Shown one piece after another: positions 1 through 13,300 of a stretch of DNA of 64,000 nt. Under the pieces are notes generated by a model, which saw nothing but the letters and a program-made list of their open reading frames with translations, was not told the DNA's origin and did not search any database. The stretch lies in assembly GCA_023079485.1 (NCBI GenBank), contig CM041083.1:140877052-140941051 (forward strand), given 5' to 3'. Made by a program: the position numbers and the translations under genes. This stretch comes from Archilochus colubris. Lineage: Eukaryota; Chordata; Aves; Apodiformes; Trochilidae. Positions within the stretch are counted from its first letter, which is position 1; each line of letters begins with the position of its first letter.

Positions 1-1309
1 TTCTTTTACCCTCTGGGAATTTTCCATAGCTTATTTACTCTTCTGAAGGTTTTGTCATGAACCACATTGAAAACTGAAATGTCTTGTTCCTTGAAACCTA
101 TTAATTTTACAAACCACAAGCAAAATATAGTGAGGCAGCTGCATTGAGAGGTTCCCTGTGTGACCCAGCACTAACCTTAGCCCAACCCAGCCAGGCTGGC
201 TGGGAGGGATGGCTTGCCCTGCCCTGGCTGGGCTTGAGACAGCTGATGATTAGAGACCAGGAGTTGGGCACAAAAGATTCTAGCAGCCACCAGACATTTT
301 TCCTCTGGGGCATGATGATTCAACTTGTAATTCTTGAATAGTCTTGATTGCCTAGGGTTTGTTTTTTTTCCCCCCCCATTATCCTAGTACTACATGTATG
401 TTAAATTGATTCTGCAGATGATTAGAGCAAAGGTATTTCACATTTACTGGCTTTATTCACTCCCCTTCCCCCATTATACTTTTATTATACATTTCTTTCT
501 TGTATGCTTGTTCAGCTAATCTAGGTATGAACTGTCAATCTTAATAATGTGATACTCTGGTGGCAGAAATGAGGCATCATTTTATATGATTTTTTCACCC
601 TGTCTCGGAATAGCCATCCTTTTGTTCTAGCTCCTTTCTTTCTTGCCAGTTAAAGCTGTATTGGTACCTGGTTGAAGAGGAGGAATGTTAATTTACCTGA
701 CAACTTTCCCATGTCTGAAGAAAATGGCTGCCCTGAAAGCAGCAGTAGGATTACTTTTTCCTGTAACTAATGAGGATATATGAACCTGAGTCAACCGAAA
801 CAGTGCCTTGTTGAATTTTGTTCTATCTCCCCACAATGCTTTGTAAGATACAAGAACAAGATGAGCCTCTCTCCTGACATTCCTTATTAAAAATACTGTT
901 TTCAGTCTTTTACCTTCTTTCTCCAACATCCTTAAACAATAACCACTTTAAATTACCTGAATGGCTTGAGACACAATTTGTTTCCTGTTTTCCCACATTT
1001 TCTTTCTTTCAAGGTTTTTTTTTTCCTTTTCTTACTCCAGCTGCACACAGAGAAACCTCTTAAGCTAATGTGACTGCATGAGAACATCTGTGAGGTTTTT
1101 TTGGTTGGTTTTTGATTTTTCCCCAGAGAACATAAAAACTATCCTTCTGTGTTTAATGTCCCTCTAGCCTAGTACTGTTTCTGGTATTTGCTGGTGAGTG
1201 ATATTTCAGATATGGTATGATTGCTTGAGTGTTACACCCTTCTTGATTAGCTATTTGGGCTTTTCTGAGCTGGAGGAGACTTCTGGATCATTAAGCTTTA
1301 ATAGCACCT

Positions 1310-1720
1310 TACAAATCTACACTCCATGAGTTTGCACAGTCCTGCTTTATATCCGTGTATTCTTTTGGCCTCTGTGACATCCCATGGCAGTAAGTTTTGC
1401 AATCTCATTATGCATTGTGTGGAAAAAATACTTCCTTCTATTTATTTTCAACCTGCTCTCTGGTAATTTCATGATGTGCTCCCTAATTCTTATTTCATGA
1501 GGAAATATTGTTCACACCATTCATGATTTTGTAAGCTGTTTATGAATGGGTAACTTTTTTCCAAGCTGGAGTGTACAACCCTGGAAAAGCTACAAGCAAT
1601 TAGAAGTAGTCCTGTTGTTCTTCACCATATGTTTTATACAGCACACACATTCAAGATGCCAGTGATTTATGTGACTGTGTTCTGATCAGCCCATGATACT
1701 GTTTGTCTTTGAACTGTTGC
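1310..1720 (-). mobile_element. Ancient L3/CR1-like LINE remnant
   Basis: The stretch contains TGTGTGGAAAAAATACTTCC, then an ACCTGCT, a CTAATTCTTATTTCATGAG and a CCATTCATGATTTTGTA block in the order I remember for the amniote L3-type LINE read in reverse, and then a CCAAGCTG block. It is heavily diverged and its ends are uncertain. Confidence 0.5.
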
Positions 1721-1754
1721 TGACTGTCAACGTGATAATTTACACAGGACACTT

Positions 1755-1778
1755 AAAAAAAAAAAAAAAAAAAAAAAA
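1755..1778. repeat. Poly-A run (24 A)
   Basis: An uninterrupted run of 24 A in the upstream intron. No element body was recognised upstream that would make it a retroposon tail. Confidence 0.85.
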
Positions 1779-2357
1779 GGGTAAAAAATTCTATGTGCCA
1801 ATATAAGAATAGATCCTCTCATTGTACGTACTTATAGGGTATGGGTTTTTTGTGTGGATAATTTCACACTTTCCATCATTTATTTTCTGTGACTTTGTTG
1901 TGCATTGATTTATAAACTCTACATGTCATCAAGTGTAGATCATTCTGTCTGGGATCACTTTCTATTGTTTGCATATTCTTGAAAGGACTGTTTTTATGAA
2001 AGCCAGAAGCCTACTCTCTCTGAACGTGCTTTTTTTCTATTTAAATTTCCCATAGTTATTTTTACATGGATGAGAGCTGACTTGGAAAGCCATTCAGCAG
2101 CAGCAGCAGAAAATTGGCTGACTTCTGTAATGCCACTGAGTTACTGTTCCATTTTAAGGAACTTACAAGCTGTCTTAAGGAAGCAGTTGAAGGAGTAGAG
2201 GGTTGAGACTGACACTTGGTGTACAGTTCTGTTCAAACAGGAATGTGTTCAAACCACATCTGCTAACCTAGAATAATTACTAGTAGTTTCTGATGTCAAT
2301 ATAGTCATATTAGTGTAAAGACCCCTAGAAGGGAAGGGGGCTGTCCTTTACTCCACA

Positions 2358-2570
2358 GAAAATTTCTTTACGGGGAGGGTGATCAGACATTGGAATGGGC
2401 TGCCCTGGAAAGTAGTGGATTCTCCATCCCTTGAGATATTTAAAAAGAGACTGGATGTGGCACTCAGTGCCATGGTCTGGTAACCGCAGCGGTAGTGGAT
2501 CAAGGGTTGGACTTGATGATCTCTGAGGTCCCTTCCAACCCAGCCAATTCTATGATTCTATGATTCCATG
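2358..2570 (+). mobile_element. CR1 LINE 3' fragment
   Basis: It begins with AATTTCTTTACGGGGAGGGT, the end of the CR1 reverse-transcriptase frame, and runs through TTGGACTTGATGATCTCTGA to the tail ATTCTATGATTCTATGATTC. It is 5'-truncated to about 210 bp. It belongs to the same subfamily as the plus-strand copies downstream of RASA3. Confidence 0.92.
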
Positions 2571-4277
2571 AAAAGGACCTGCCTTTTCCTAAAGGCTTTC
2601 TGCTCATATTTATGGGTTTTTCATCCTGCACTTCCAGATGCTCTGCAAGAAGACTACAGTCTAAAGTCCCCTTAGGTGCTCTTTTTATTCACATATGCCC
2701 TTTTTAAATTAAGAAGCTAGCATTTCCTTGCCATTTTGAACACTCCCTTTAATACACATATAAACAAGTATCAGTCAATCAGCAATTAGGAGTCATCTAG
2801 GTTAATAACTGAATGCTTTTCCATGCATATAGGGACTATGCAAATAAGAAGCTGGTGAGTGAGTGCATTACTGGGGGCTGTCTGTATAAAGCTCATTATT
2901 TAGCTTTTATTCTGCAGAACTATAGGTAGGGGACTTTAGCTATGAATGTAACATTGATTCAGCCCTCTGTGTGTGCACTCTTCGTGTGGTCTTCAAGTTT
3001 TGTGTACTTCCTAAGTCTGCAGGAATCTACTTAGATTGTGCCTCCTCTGGTATAAAAATGAAATTATTCCCATTTTGGTGCAGAATATTACATTTTTTCC
3101 CCCTCTGTGCAGAGTAAGTGATAGGTCTGTAGTTAATCTGTATCTGAAGTCCATACTTTCTTTGTGGGATCAAATTGTGGAGCACTATCAGTTACTGATT
3201 TTTTTTTTTTTTCCTTCTTTGTATCAATGTTGCTGTCACTGAAAATAACAGTAAATTGGATATTATTTTTCTTACCGATTTTATAGCACTAGGAAGTGTG
3301 CAAGTTATTTCACAGTGCAGGTACAGTACTACTCACCTACCCAAAGAGCTTCAGAATTTGTCTTCAAGGAAATATTCCATCTGTGTATAAAGGCATCAGC
3401 CCAACAGGCTCACCTGTTGGAAGCAGAACTTGTTTCAGAAGGGAGAACCCTGGCATCTGGCTCATTTGCCTTTGTTTCCAGTTAGTGCTACATTCCTCAG
3501 GTTTTAACTTGTGAAATATGAAACATTTTTTTCACTGGTTTTGGGAGAGTTGTTTTTTGTTTTTTTAATTTTTTTCCCGAAGAGTTGTTGAAATGAGAGT
3601 ATAAAGGTAGCAATGTCCCCCTATGGCTTGCAGCAAAACTCATTTTGCTCAGTTTTGTGCTTCCAGTGTCTGTGTAACTTCCCCAGTGCAGAGCTTCTGA
3701 ATGTTTTTCTTCAGGTTTGCTATGTAAAAGTTTTATGGAGAGAAGTGGCTGTGTCACACTGTCTCCTGATCTGTAGTTAACTCACCTGTACAAATAATCC
3801 CATGCCAGATTCTGTCAAAAGCACTGAGGCCTCTGTGAGAGTGATTGTGAGCAATTACTTGCCTGCTGCTGGGATCTGTCTGTGTGGGTTTTCTTTAAAA
3901 AAAATAAATCTTTTGTTACAGAAGTAAATTCTGTTTTGGTTTGGGGTTTTTTTGTTGTTTTTTTTAAGTTGTCACAGAATCTTGACAGCAGACTCTTATT
4001 TAAGGAACTTTAAGTTGTACTTGCATAATAAGAACCCTTTGAGTAAAGATTTCTCAGTAATTCAACAGCATTTTTGACCCTGTTAAAGTTAGCATGTAAC
4101 ACCAAGTTATTTCTTTCAAGTTTAGGTATAAATTCAAGTCTTGTGCTTACTTACATTTCAAATCCCTAGTGTAAAGTACTGCATAAAGGGAACAGGAGGA
4201 AAATGCATTGCTTTTATTTTCACTCCAGTCTCTTCCCATTTTGCTGACCTGTTTGTCTGCATTTTCTTCTTTTTCAG

Positions 4278-4358
4278 AGTTTTAGAATGCCAAGGGCTGC
4301 CCATTGTGAATGGACAATGTGATCCCTATGCTACTGTTACCTTAGCAGGACCTTCCAG
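4278..4358 (+). CDS. RASA3: RASA3 exon: start of second C2 domain
   Basis: This exon encodes [20 protein letters not shown] and then TLAGPS, the first beta strands of the second C2 domain, roughly residues 149-174. The acceptor is TTTTTCAG. Its first base completes an arginine codon begun in the previous exon. The last two bases (AG) combine with the A opening the next exon to make another arginine. The donor is GCAAGT rather than GT; no nearby GT keeps the reading frame. Confidence 0.95.
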
Positions 4359-7300
4359 GCAAGTGTTGCACATACAAGAGCTTCAATTTTATAAGGATGG
4401 TTTCTGTTTTTTTTGTCTTTTAGAAATCTGCATTCTCAGATGGGCAGATGGGAGTAGTTAGACACCACTAGAATATGTTACATTTTTCTGTGTACAGTTT
4501 TGATATATGTAAAGGTCTGAATAATCCCTGAATAATTTGAGTATCCTAAAGTATATGATTTATGTTTAATTTTTAATGTTTAATTTTTGTGTCTCCTCAC
4601 CTCACAGTTGGAGGCCAGTTTTTGAGTAAATTTATTGCCAGAATTTAGGTCTGAGCAGAAGAGAAAGCCAAGTACATCAACATCTTGCAGAGTATGCATG
4701 TTTTTGTGACTATTTAAAGACTTTTTACTTTCAAGGTGTGGCAAGTTAATGTGTATACTGAAACCCCCAGGTGGCTCAGTCCTTTAATTTTATATACGTG
4801 GACATAATAGCATAGATAAACTTTGGAATGAGGTTTTAGTAATGAGATTCTGCATGATATTCCTTGGGATGTTTGGGATGAATTTTTTCTGTCCTGTTAT
4901 AAAAATTTCCCATGCTGTTGGGTGTCATTGTTTTATTTCTGTTTATCTGGAGTAATCTTCATGTCTGTGCCATATTAGAAAGAAACCAGCTCTGCTGGCC
5001 TTAAGAATCACACTTGGGTGAATAACCATGGGTTATTCATAATGTTTTGCAATAATTTATTGAGAATACTATAAATAAGGTGCATTTTTGCCTATCATAC
5101 AGAGAAACCTTTGAGAGTGTATTCCTCATGTTTGTCTAGGTGTGTTATACCTTATCTCCATTAATGAGCCGTATATTTGATGTTTCAATATTTGATGTTT
5201 TAAATATTAAGTATTTAATATTTAATATATATCTTTGATGTTTTAAGCCCATAACTTTTTTTCTGCTGATACTGGGCAGCTAATACTCTGACTGTAAGGA
5301 AGCTTTTTGACTAACTCCTGTCTCCTTGAATGTCCAAGCTTAGCTTTCTTTGTCTGTTTCCCCCCACCCCCCCCAGTCTGGATAACGAATGACAACTGAT
5401 AACACATTTCCCCTTCAGAAGAAGGAGCATAGCCTCATCCTATTCCTATCTGATTTTGGTGGGGGAAGAAGGCTTGCCTCCTATCTCCAGCAAGCAGCAT
5501 GCAGCTTATTCCCATCCACTGCTTTGTAATTGCCCAGTAATTGTGCCTGCCTTAATCACCTCCCCTTCTACATCCTGCTTCCCAGTCCCCTCCCAGATGG
5601 GTTTATCAGTAGAGAGGGGCTGATTGGCAAGTGTGACTGATGAGATAGGATAGGCAATCTGCCCTAAGTCCTGGAGGCGATTAGTCTCTCTTATCTCTCA
5701 GCTCCTACTCGGAATAGGGGGATATTCTTAATCTGTACATCATTTTCCTCTCTGGATTTTTTCAGTGTCTCTCCTTTTAGAACAGGAAAGCTGCTTTATT
5801 CTGTTGCATTTATGCAGTGCCTGGCATAAAAATTTCAACAAATGTGCTGCTGTTTATTGTGTGATTTGTACATAGAGACCCATCAGACTGTGTTATATGT
5901 GGGGGAAAAAATATTGCATGCTGGTGGGCTGGCCCATTCAAGTCACACAGGAAGCCTGTAGCAGTACTGGGAATTATACCCAGTTTTACGTCACCTCTGT
6001 AAAAAAAAATACATAGAGTTGTCTGGTTAATATAAGCAGCTAGGAGCTATCTAAGAAGCTTTGCCACATGAGAAATGAGGAATGGATTCTGGGATGACAT
6101 TATTAGTAGGTCAGTTTTCCACATGGCTGATATGCAGCTCCATCTGTGTCTGTTTTATCTGTGCCTTCTTACTACTGCAGAGCTGTAGGGGACGGCTGGT
6201 GACACAGGACAACACAGAGCTTTTTGCTTGTAGGTAATGAGAACAAATCAAGCATGGGTTCATAACATTTGGAAATCATCAAACAGCTGCTGGCTGGCCT
6301 GTGTGAAATGCATTGGTTGGCTTTAACCCAATGCCAAGCAGTTAGGTATCCTGTACTGTAAAAGGCAGGCACAGGCAGAGGGCACTGCCTGTAGGGGATG
6401 AATGGGCAGTGGTGAACTTTGTCAGGGCTCGTGAGGGGGTTGAGTGAGGGCCATGTCTTGTTCTTACAGAGCAAGAAATAAAGAGACTTCTGCTCAGCAC
6501 TGCTCACAATAATTCAACAGCGTAACATTAACTGGGTGCTGTTGGGGCTGCAGTGTAAAGAGTGGTGGTATAGCAATAAAAATATTCTTCCTGATTCTGT
6601 TTTGTTTTTATTTTATTATTTAATACCACTGAAAAGCATTCGTTGATTCCTCAGGCTAGGATAATAAAATATGAAACACAGAAATAGCTGTGTCAGTCTT
6701 CCTGTCTCCTGTGCTTTTAGGGTATGAGGAATCCTTGAGTCACATCAAGAGTGAGACTGCCTCCCTCTCAAATGTTGCTGATCAGAGCCCCATTCTTGCC
6801 AGTTGCTCTGTACAGATTAAAGATTCTGATGGATCAAGCAAGTGACAGAATCAGGGTCCAAGGGATTGTGTTTAAGACCAGATAACAAACTCTGGTTACT
6901 GCCACTTTAGGGAAATAGGTGTGCAGTGAATCCCTCTTTTAAATGTGTGTGTGCCTTGCTGTGCTGGAGCCACATGGTGTGCCATTTTTATCAGACAAAT
7001 CAAGTGGATGACAATTAGTTCCTCCGTGTCTCTGTTCTAGGATCACACTTCTGCTAATGTTGCTTCTTACCTTTTTTTTTTTTTTTCTTTCCATAATTCA
7101 GATCGGAAGCCAAGAAGACTAAAGTTAAAAAGAAGACCAACAATCCACATTTTGATGAAGTGTTTTATTTTGAGGTTGGTATTTCCAAGGAAAGGGTGAT
7201 AAGCTGAAATACTACACTGTATATAGTTGGCACAGCATCCTGCTCCCATGTTGTGCCAGCTGTCTTCTTTGAGAACTGTTTCAAAGCATGATACAGGGGT

Positions 7301-10300
7301 AAGAAGTACCCAGGGTCAGACTATCCATCTGCTGAGGGAGCACTATATTGCTTCTGCTCAGGTGCTCTGTAAGAAAAGTTTCAAGGTGGGTATTTCTGAG
7401 CAGCAGGCTTTATGCTTCATCAAAACTCACCCCAAAAGAGTTTTGGAAAAGGAGTGTTAAAAATGGGATTTAAAAAAAGTAAATTTCTTTTTAGCCTGTG
7501 GTTTTATAGCTGCTCCACCCTGTCCTTCCCTGACAATAAGTTATCTCCTAGTAATACTAGAAACTGTAGAGAAAAAACACACTAAAGTGCATGTTTTGGC
7601 TGTCTACCAGTCTGCTGCAGTGTTGTTCTTCCAAGTGGGTGAAACCTTCTTAGTTTTATATAATACAGAACATGCTCAGCAAGTCCAGTTAAGACAAAGT
7701 ATAACTTTCATGAAAGTGCTTATTTTGGTTCTTTCTGGCAAGAGTAGCTGTAATTATGGTGTGTCCATACATATATGTGCATGTGTTTGTAATTTGGGTA
7801 CCTCTTGAAACTTTTCATTTTGTCTCCCAAAGTATGTGTATCTTTTTGTCTTTCCTTTTTCTCTTGGATATCTTAGTTCTGGTCTACACTTAACTGTTCT
7901 GTAGATACCTCAAGAATATTTCTGGCATAACAAAGCTGATGAAAAGCCAGAGTAGTACGCTGCAACTGGCATATCATTGAAAAGCCCTTTCTGCCCATAT
8001 GGTTTGCATCATTCAGGACACTTTTATATATGAAATTGTTTCTGGCTTAGGGATGGCACCTTGGCATGTGGTTTATTGAATCAGTTTGGGGGCACAGACA
8101 ACCACATCAGTAGGGAAAGCTGCTGAAAGGGGAGCCATACAAGTGCTGTTGTGCACTTCAGATCTGCACAGTGCCTACCTTTGTTAATGCCAGTGAGGGG
8201 CTCCTTCTACTACAAACCACCTTCCACTACAAATCACCAACATCTTTCCCTAGAAGCTGGAAGTTATACTGGCTGATCTAAGGTTGGTCACACCAGCTGA
8301 AATGTGTTCTTGTCGATGTAATGTTTTTGGATTTGAGGAGCAGATATAGCAAGTTCTTTATTGGCAGAAGCACTTTCCCACTGCTCAACGGGGTCAAAGC
8401 CCTGAGGGTCAGCCAGAATAGCTATCCAAGGTAACCTCTGGTAACCCAACATGTCTCTTCCCTGGGGTGTTACTTCACTGCAGACTTAACTTTAGGCAGG
8501 AGGGAGCCTTTGTGCCTGCTTGCCTGACTCCATGAGACTTTGTGAAGTGCTGCATGGGCTTGGTTGGTAGAGGAGAGATCCCATGGTCCTGAGCTCTGAA
8601 ACCACACTGAGGTGTCTGTGTTCACACAGGGATGCTCAGCATTTCAGTCCATCACCTGACTCAGAGCTGCAGCCTTTGACAGTGATACAAGAGTGATGCT
8701 GGATGTAAAGAAACAAAAATGGGCTTAACATTTTTGTCATAAGCAGTTCTGGAGGCATCTGTCAGCGAGAGCTTTTTAATGAGAAATGTAATCCAGGAAT
8801 TCAGACTGTAAACCACAAAGCTTCACCTGTCTGATTCCTCAGCCTTCTGCACGCTTCAGGAGCAGTGAATGTTCAGTAATTAAACACTGAATCTGGCAAG
8901 TGGTGCCACTTTGGGAGAGGAAGGAAAAAACCAGAAATCTTCCAGCTAGAGTTGTGGAGGGGGCTGGAGGCTTTCTTAGCTTGTGTTTATGCTGAGGGCT
9001 GGGTTGCATGCAAGTACCAGCAGAAGCAAATCCCTCCCTCAACGCCCATGCCCCAGTTATTCTGCTAACTCAGAGCAAAGTGTTTTCTGTGTGGGTAAGA
9101 GCAGAGCTTGGGAGATGTCTGGATCAGTCAAAACTCTGAAATATAAAACATACCCTTAGTGCAGACAGAGCCACTGTAGATTTACATCATTTTGAGGGTA
9201 GCGAGTACATCTCCAGCTAAATGTCTCCAAGGGACAAGGTTCAGTAGAACTGCTGCAACTTGGAAATACATTCCCTAATGAGACACATGGGCAGACCTGT
9301 GGCTTGTGCATGCTAACATAGTGCTCTGATTTCTGTGGAGCTGCACGAAACTCACACTGTTGACAGCTGTGTCATTTACTGTTTCCAAAACAGCTTCATC
9401 AGCTTTCCTGCAGCCTGCTACCACAGGGATTGGCCATACCTTCATGGAAGCAGGCAAGCTGTAAAAGGCAGTGAATAGGTACTTTCATTTTTACCATCAA
9501 AAATTCACAGAGATTTAATTTTCTAAATGGAAAATAGCTTAACATTGGTTTGGGAAATCTAAGGGTTTGTTTAAGGGGTGCTGTGAGAGAAACTTGCACG
9601 TGATGGTTCAGAGCCATTTTCACCACTGCTACAGCTGCAGTGTGGTGGTGTGGCTCTGAGGTTTGCATTCAGCAAGTACCCTTTTTGCAGGAACTGGAGA
9701 AGGTGGTGTTGTAACCAGTTTGCAGACCTGTGTGTGCTGAAAAAAATTAGCAGCTCATAAATGTCATGCCAGCTTTGCCTTAAGAAAGGGACCATCACAG
9801 CAGAATTGTGTCCCCTTTTTAGTAAAATGGTTTGTGGTAGCTAGTTCAGCACTGTGGACTGGGAGTTCCCCCACCTCCAGTTCCATCCTTGGAATGGATG
9901 GACCTTGTACCTCTCTTGATCTGTATTATCTGCACACTAAGCAGTTGTACAGGTGAACAGAGAGATTTTGTACATGCAGACTCCAGCAAAACTTCACAGA
10001 AAAATTATTACTTAAAAGGGATGTGCCCTAAGTTACACTTACACTACCACTTTTTTAACAACTCGTGTTAATATGTAATTAAACACTTAAATGTAATTTT
10101 CTGTATTAAAAATTACACCATAAGCTGCACAATGGTAGTAGAAAATGTCATTTGAAGTTATGTAGAATAATTTTGTGAAGACACAGTGAAGACAGTTGCA
10201 AGAGTAGAGTGAGAAAGCTATTGCTGAGCTCCTGAAGTTGTAGTCCATATGGAAGTCCTTTGTGCTCTCGGGTTTACCATTCATTGTGCTCTTGATTCAG

Positions 10301-13300
10301 TTCCAGTCTAGAGGGAAGTGCTGCTGGGACCTTTTAGTTTTCATGTATCACCTTGAAAACGTTGCCTGCCTCACACATAAACACACACAAAAGGCTCTGT
10401 TTAGTGTTCTGTGCTGAACATTCTTTTCTGTTTCCTCTCTGCTTGTGCAGCTATGTATTTTCCTCCCTTGTTTTGTGTACCATCTGCATCTGGTCTAGAA
10501 TATAAAACCAAGAAGTCAAGTTTACAATAAAAGCTGGTTTTTGTGAGTGGGAAGTATTAAGCCCCAACTGTATTTAAACTTACAATAAAGTTCAGCTTCT
10601 GTGTGCAACCAAGAGCTGTACCCACACATCACACGCACTTGCTTTTCATCAGTTTCTGCTGTGGTTTTGGCTGGGTGGGGTAACCTTTTTCTCAAGTTTC
10701 TGACATACTATGCAAAAATACGACCATCAAAGTGTTTTTATAATCACTCAAGAAACAAATTTTAAGAAATGTTTTTACAATACCTTTTTTTGCTAATTCT
10801 CTACACTTACCCCTGTCTTCCCACTCTTTCTGCCTGTGCTTTGCTGTTTATCAGAATTGCAAATATAGTTGCACTATGCAGCTGGTTCTGTATTCTGATG
10901 TTCATAACACAAATGAGCATCTCTTGGATCTTTGTGGTATTTTTTGTATGAGCATGATAAATTGACTTCCAGGATATCAAGACAGTCAGAACTTCCCAGT
11001 TTTTGTTGTGAAACATTTTACCGTGGATCGAAGAGTCAGTGGGAAATAGGTTCCCCTCTTCGTAGTGCCTCAGCACATCTGTTGTACAGCTGTATTTAAA
11101 ACCCAATTATTAATTGCCCTTTTATTTCCTTAGATGGCTTATAAAAGTGGTGTTCCTTCCCGTGCTTTTAAAATTTTTTTGTCAGTGTAAACTCAAAGTA
11201 CTGTAGTAATATTAAGGAAATCCTATTTCTGTAAAGAAAGTCTAGAGTACCTGGTTAATCTTGGATATGATTGTTGGTAGGGGACCAGCATCACTTTTGT
11301 ATCTATTGAATCTATTTAGTCATTCTGTTTATTTGCATGCATGGGTATTTGCAGAATCAGGACTGAAGTCACTGCTGATAGTAAAAGACTGCAGTCTGAC
11401 AGAGCTTTGTAGAAGTAACATAGGAACACTTTTGTATCATATCAATTTGTTAAAGTTTTCTCATTTTTATTAGGTTACAAGACCCAGTAGCTACAACAAG
11501 AAATCCCATTTTGACATTGAAGATGTTGACGAAGTTGACAAAATGGAAATTAGGTAATATAAACCACTTTGTGCTAATAAACTTGTCTTCCAAACCTGTG
11601 TAAGTTTGCAGTAGACTTGATTTTCTGTGATGACGTGGTTTTGCCATTCATAAATCAAGATGAGTGTTTGCCACTGTATCTGTATGCTCCTTTCCCTCCA
11701 TTGTCCTGTAGGTGTATGTGAATGTGCGGTACATCCTCTGTAGAAGAAATCCTCATTTTCCTTCATATCTTACATACACTGTGTATATTCTAATGTGCAG
11801 CTGTCATTAAGTGCAGGCTTTTATGTCTGGGCTCCCCTTTCCTCCATCCCTCAGAAGCTCAGTGGTGCTGTCACTTAAAAGGGTCTGTTTTCTTATATCA
11901 CTTAATTTTAGCAACCCATATAAGGTCCTTCGTCTCTGAAAGGAAACTCTTGAACTCAGTTTTTCTGGGACAGAATCAGTTTCTCTTCTCTTTTGCCTGC
12001 CAGACTTTAACCCCTTCTTGCAAGGCTGAGTGTAATCCGTGTTAAACCCATCACAGGGGAAAGAAGCAACCCTAATTTCAAAACAAAAACAACTCCACCC
12101 ACTGCCACCCACTTAATGTTGTTTTAGCACTTGCTGAGGGCTGTCAACTGTGGGGACTGGTGAATAAAAATAGTGCAGAGGAAACAATAGGAGGTGCAAG
12201 GCTTAGGGGTGTCACATGCGTCATGCTATTGCATACCACTTAGATCTGGTGACGTGGATGCAATACAGCTGAAAAGTGCTGTATATCTGCCTCAGATTAT
12301 GTGAAATTCACCTGTCCCCTAGGATGAAAGGTTGAAGGAGAATGGTGGCACCCCACTCCTGCCCAATCTTCCCACTGTGAGGGCTTATATCCCAAAACAT
12401 TCTCTAGTCCCTTCAGAAGTATGACTGGCTGCTAGAGAGGAGGATGGAGGAAAGATCAGATATAGGGAAAAATGCTTACTGCCAGCAAGCAAGACACATC
12501 TGTGTTCACCAATGAATGGATGAGGGTTGTCCTAATTTCACAGTCAGCTGCTGGTTCATGTAGCCTGTTAATGAGTGTAGCATCACAGCAATACAAGGCC
12601 ATTGATGGCTTTGTTTTTGCCCTGGCTCTGAGTCAAGAAAGGGAAACTATCTGTATGTGAGAAGGACAAGAGCTCTACTCCGTTCCTCTGAGGAACAATG
12701 CAAAAGTATCTGGTTCAAGGGCAGCCCAGTTCATAGGAGGCAGAGCAAAGGCCCAGGCTGAGCTCCATGCTGCTTTGGTGGTGTCAGTGTTGCAGCACTG
12801 CAGATGACTTACTCCTAGCACCAGACTATTTCTGCAAAGCTTTGTATGGTTTAGGCAGGAACAAAGTAAGAAGTCCCATATCTCAGGGGATCTGTGTGCT
12901 GGAATGGGCAACTGAATGGTGTCTTGAGAGTGCCAGTCTAGTCTTTTTAAACATGATGTCCAGCCATGCACTGATTTTAAATTAAATGCAAGTTAGCATC
13001 CATCCTCAGATAATTTTTGTGACTCTGGAAGGGGGACCCCAGGTATTGGTGGACAGTGTTTGCACATTGCTTAGCATTTCAGTTGAGTCTTATTTTGTAC
13101 TACTGAACTAAATGGAGCTAAGCAATTGTTTTACTTACTGCTTTTTTCCTGGACAAATGACTGTCTGCAATGATAACATATGGGGAGGCTGAGCTTCAGA
13201 AAAGTCTGTCACTCCTTATAACCAACACATCACAATTTGGTAAAGATGAATAGTTTGTGAGGAGGCTTACAAAATAGTTGGGAATAAAAGAAAAAAGATT

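Larger units (their letters stand above)
1..4277 (+). other. RASA3: Upstream RASA3 intron (3' part)
   Basis: This stretch ends in a pyrimidine-rich tract and a TTTTTCAG acceptor in front of the first recognisable coding exon, so it is the 3' part of an intron that begins outside the window. I looked for exons of the first C2 domain and the start codon and found none. It contains an old L3-like LINE remnant (about 1310-1720), a run of 24 A (1755-1778) and a CR1 3' fragment (2358-2570). Short open frames here show no domain signature. Confidence 0.75.
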
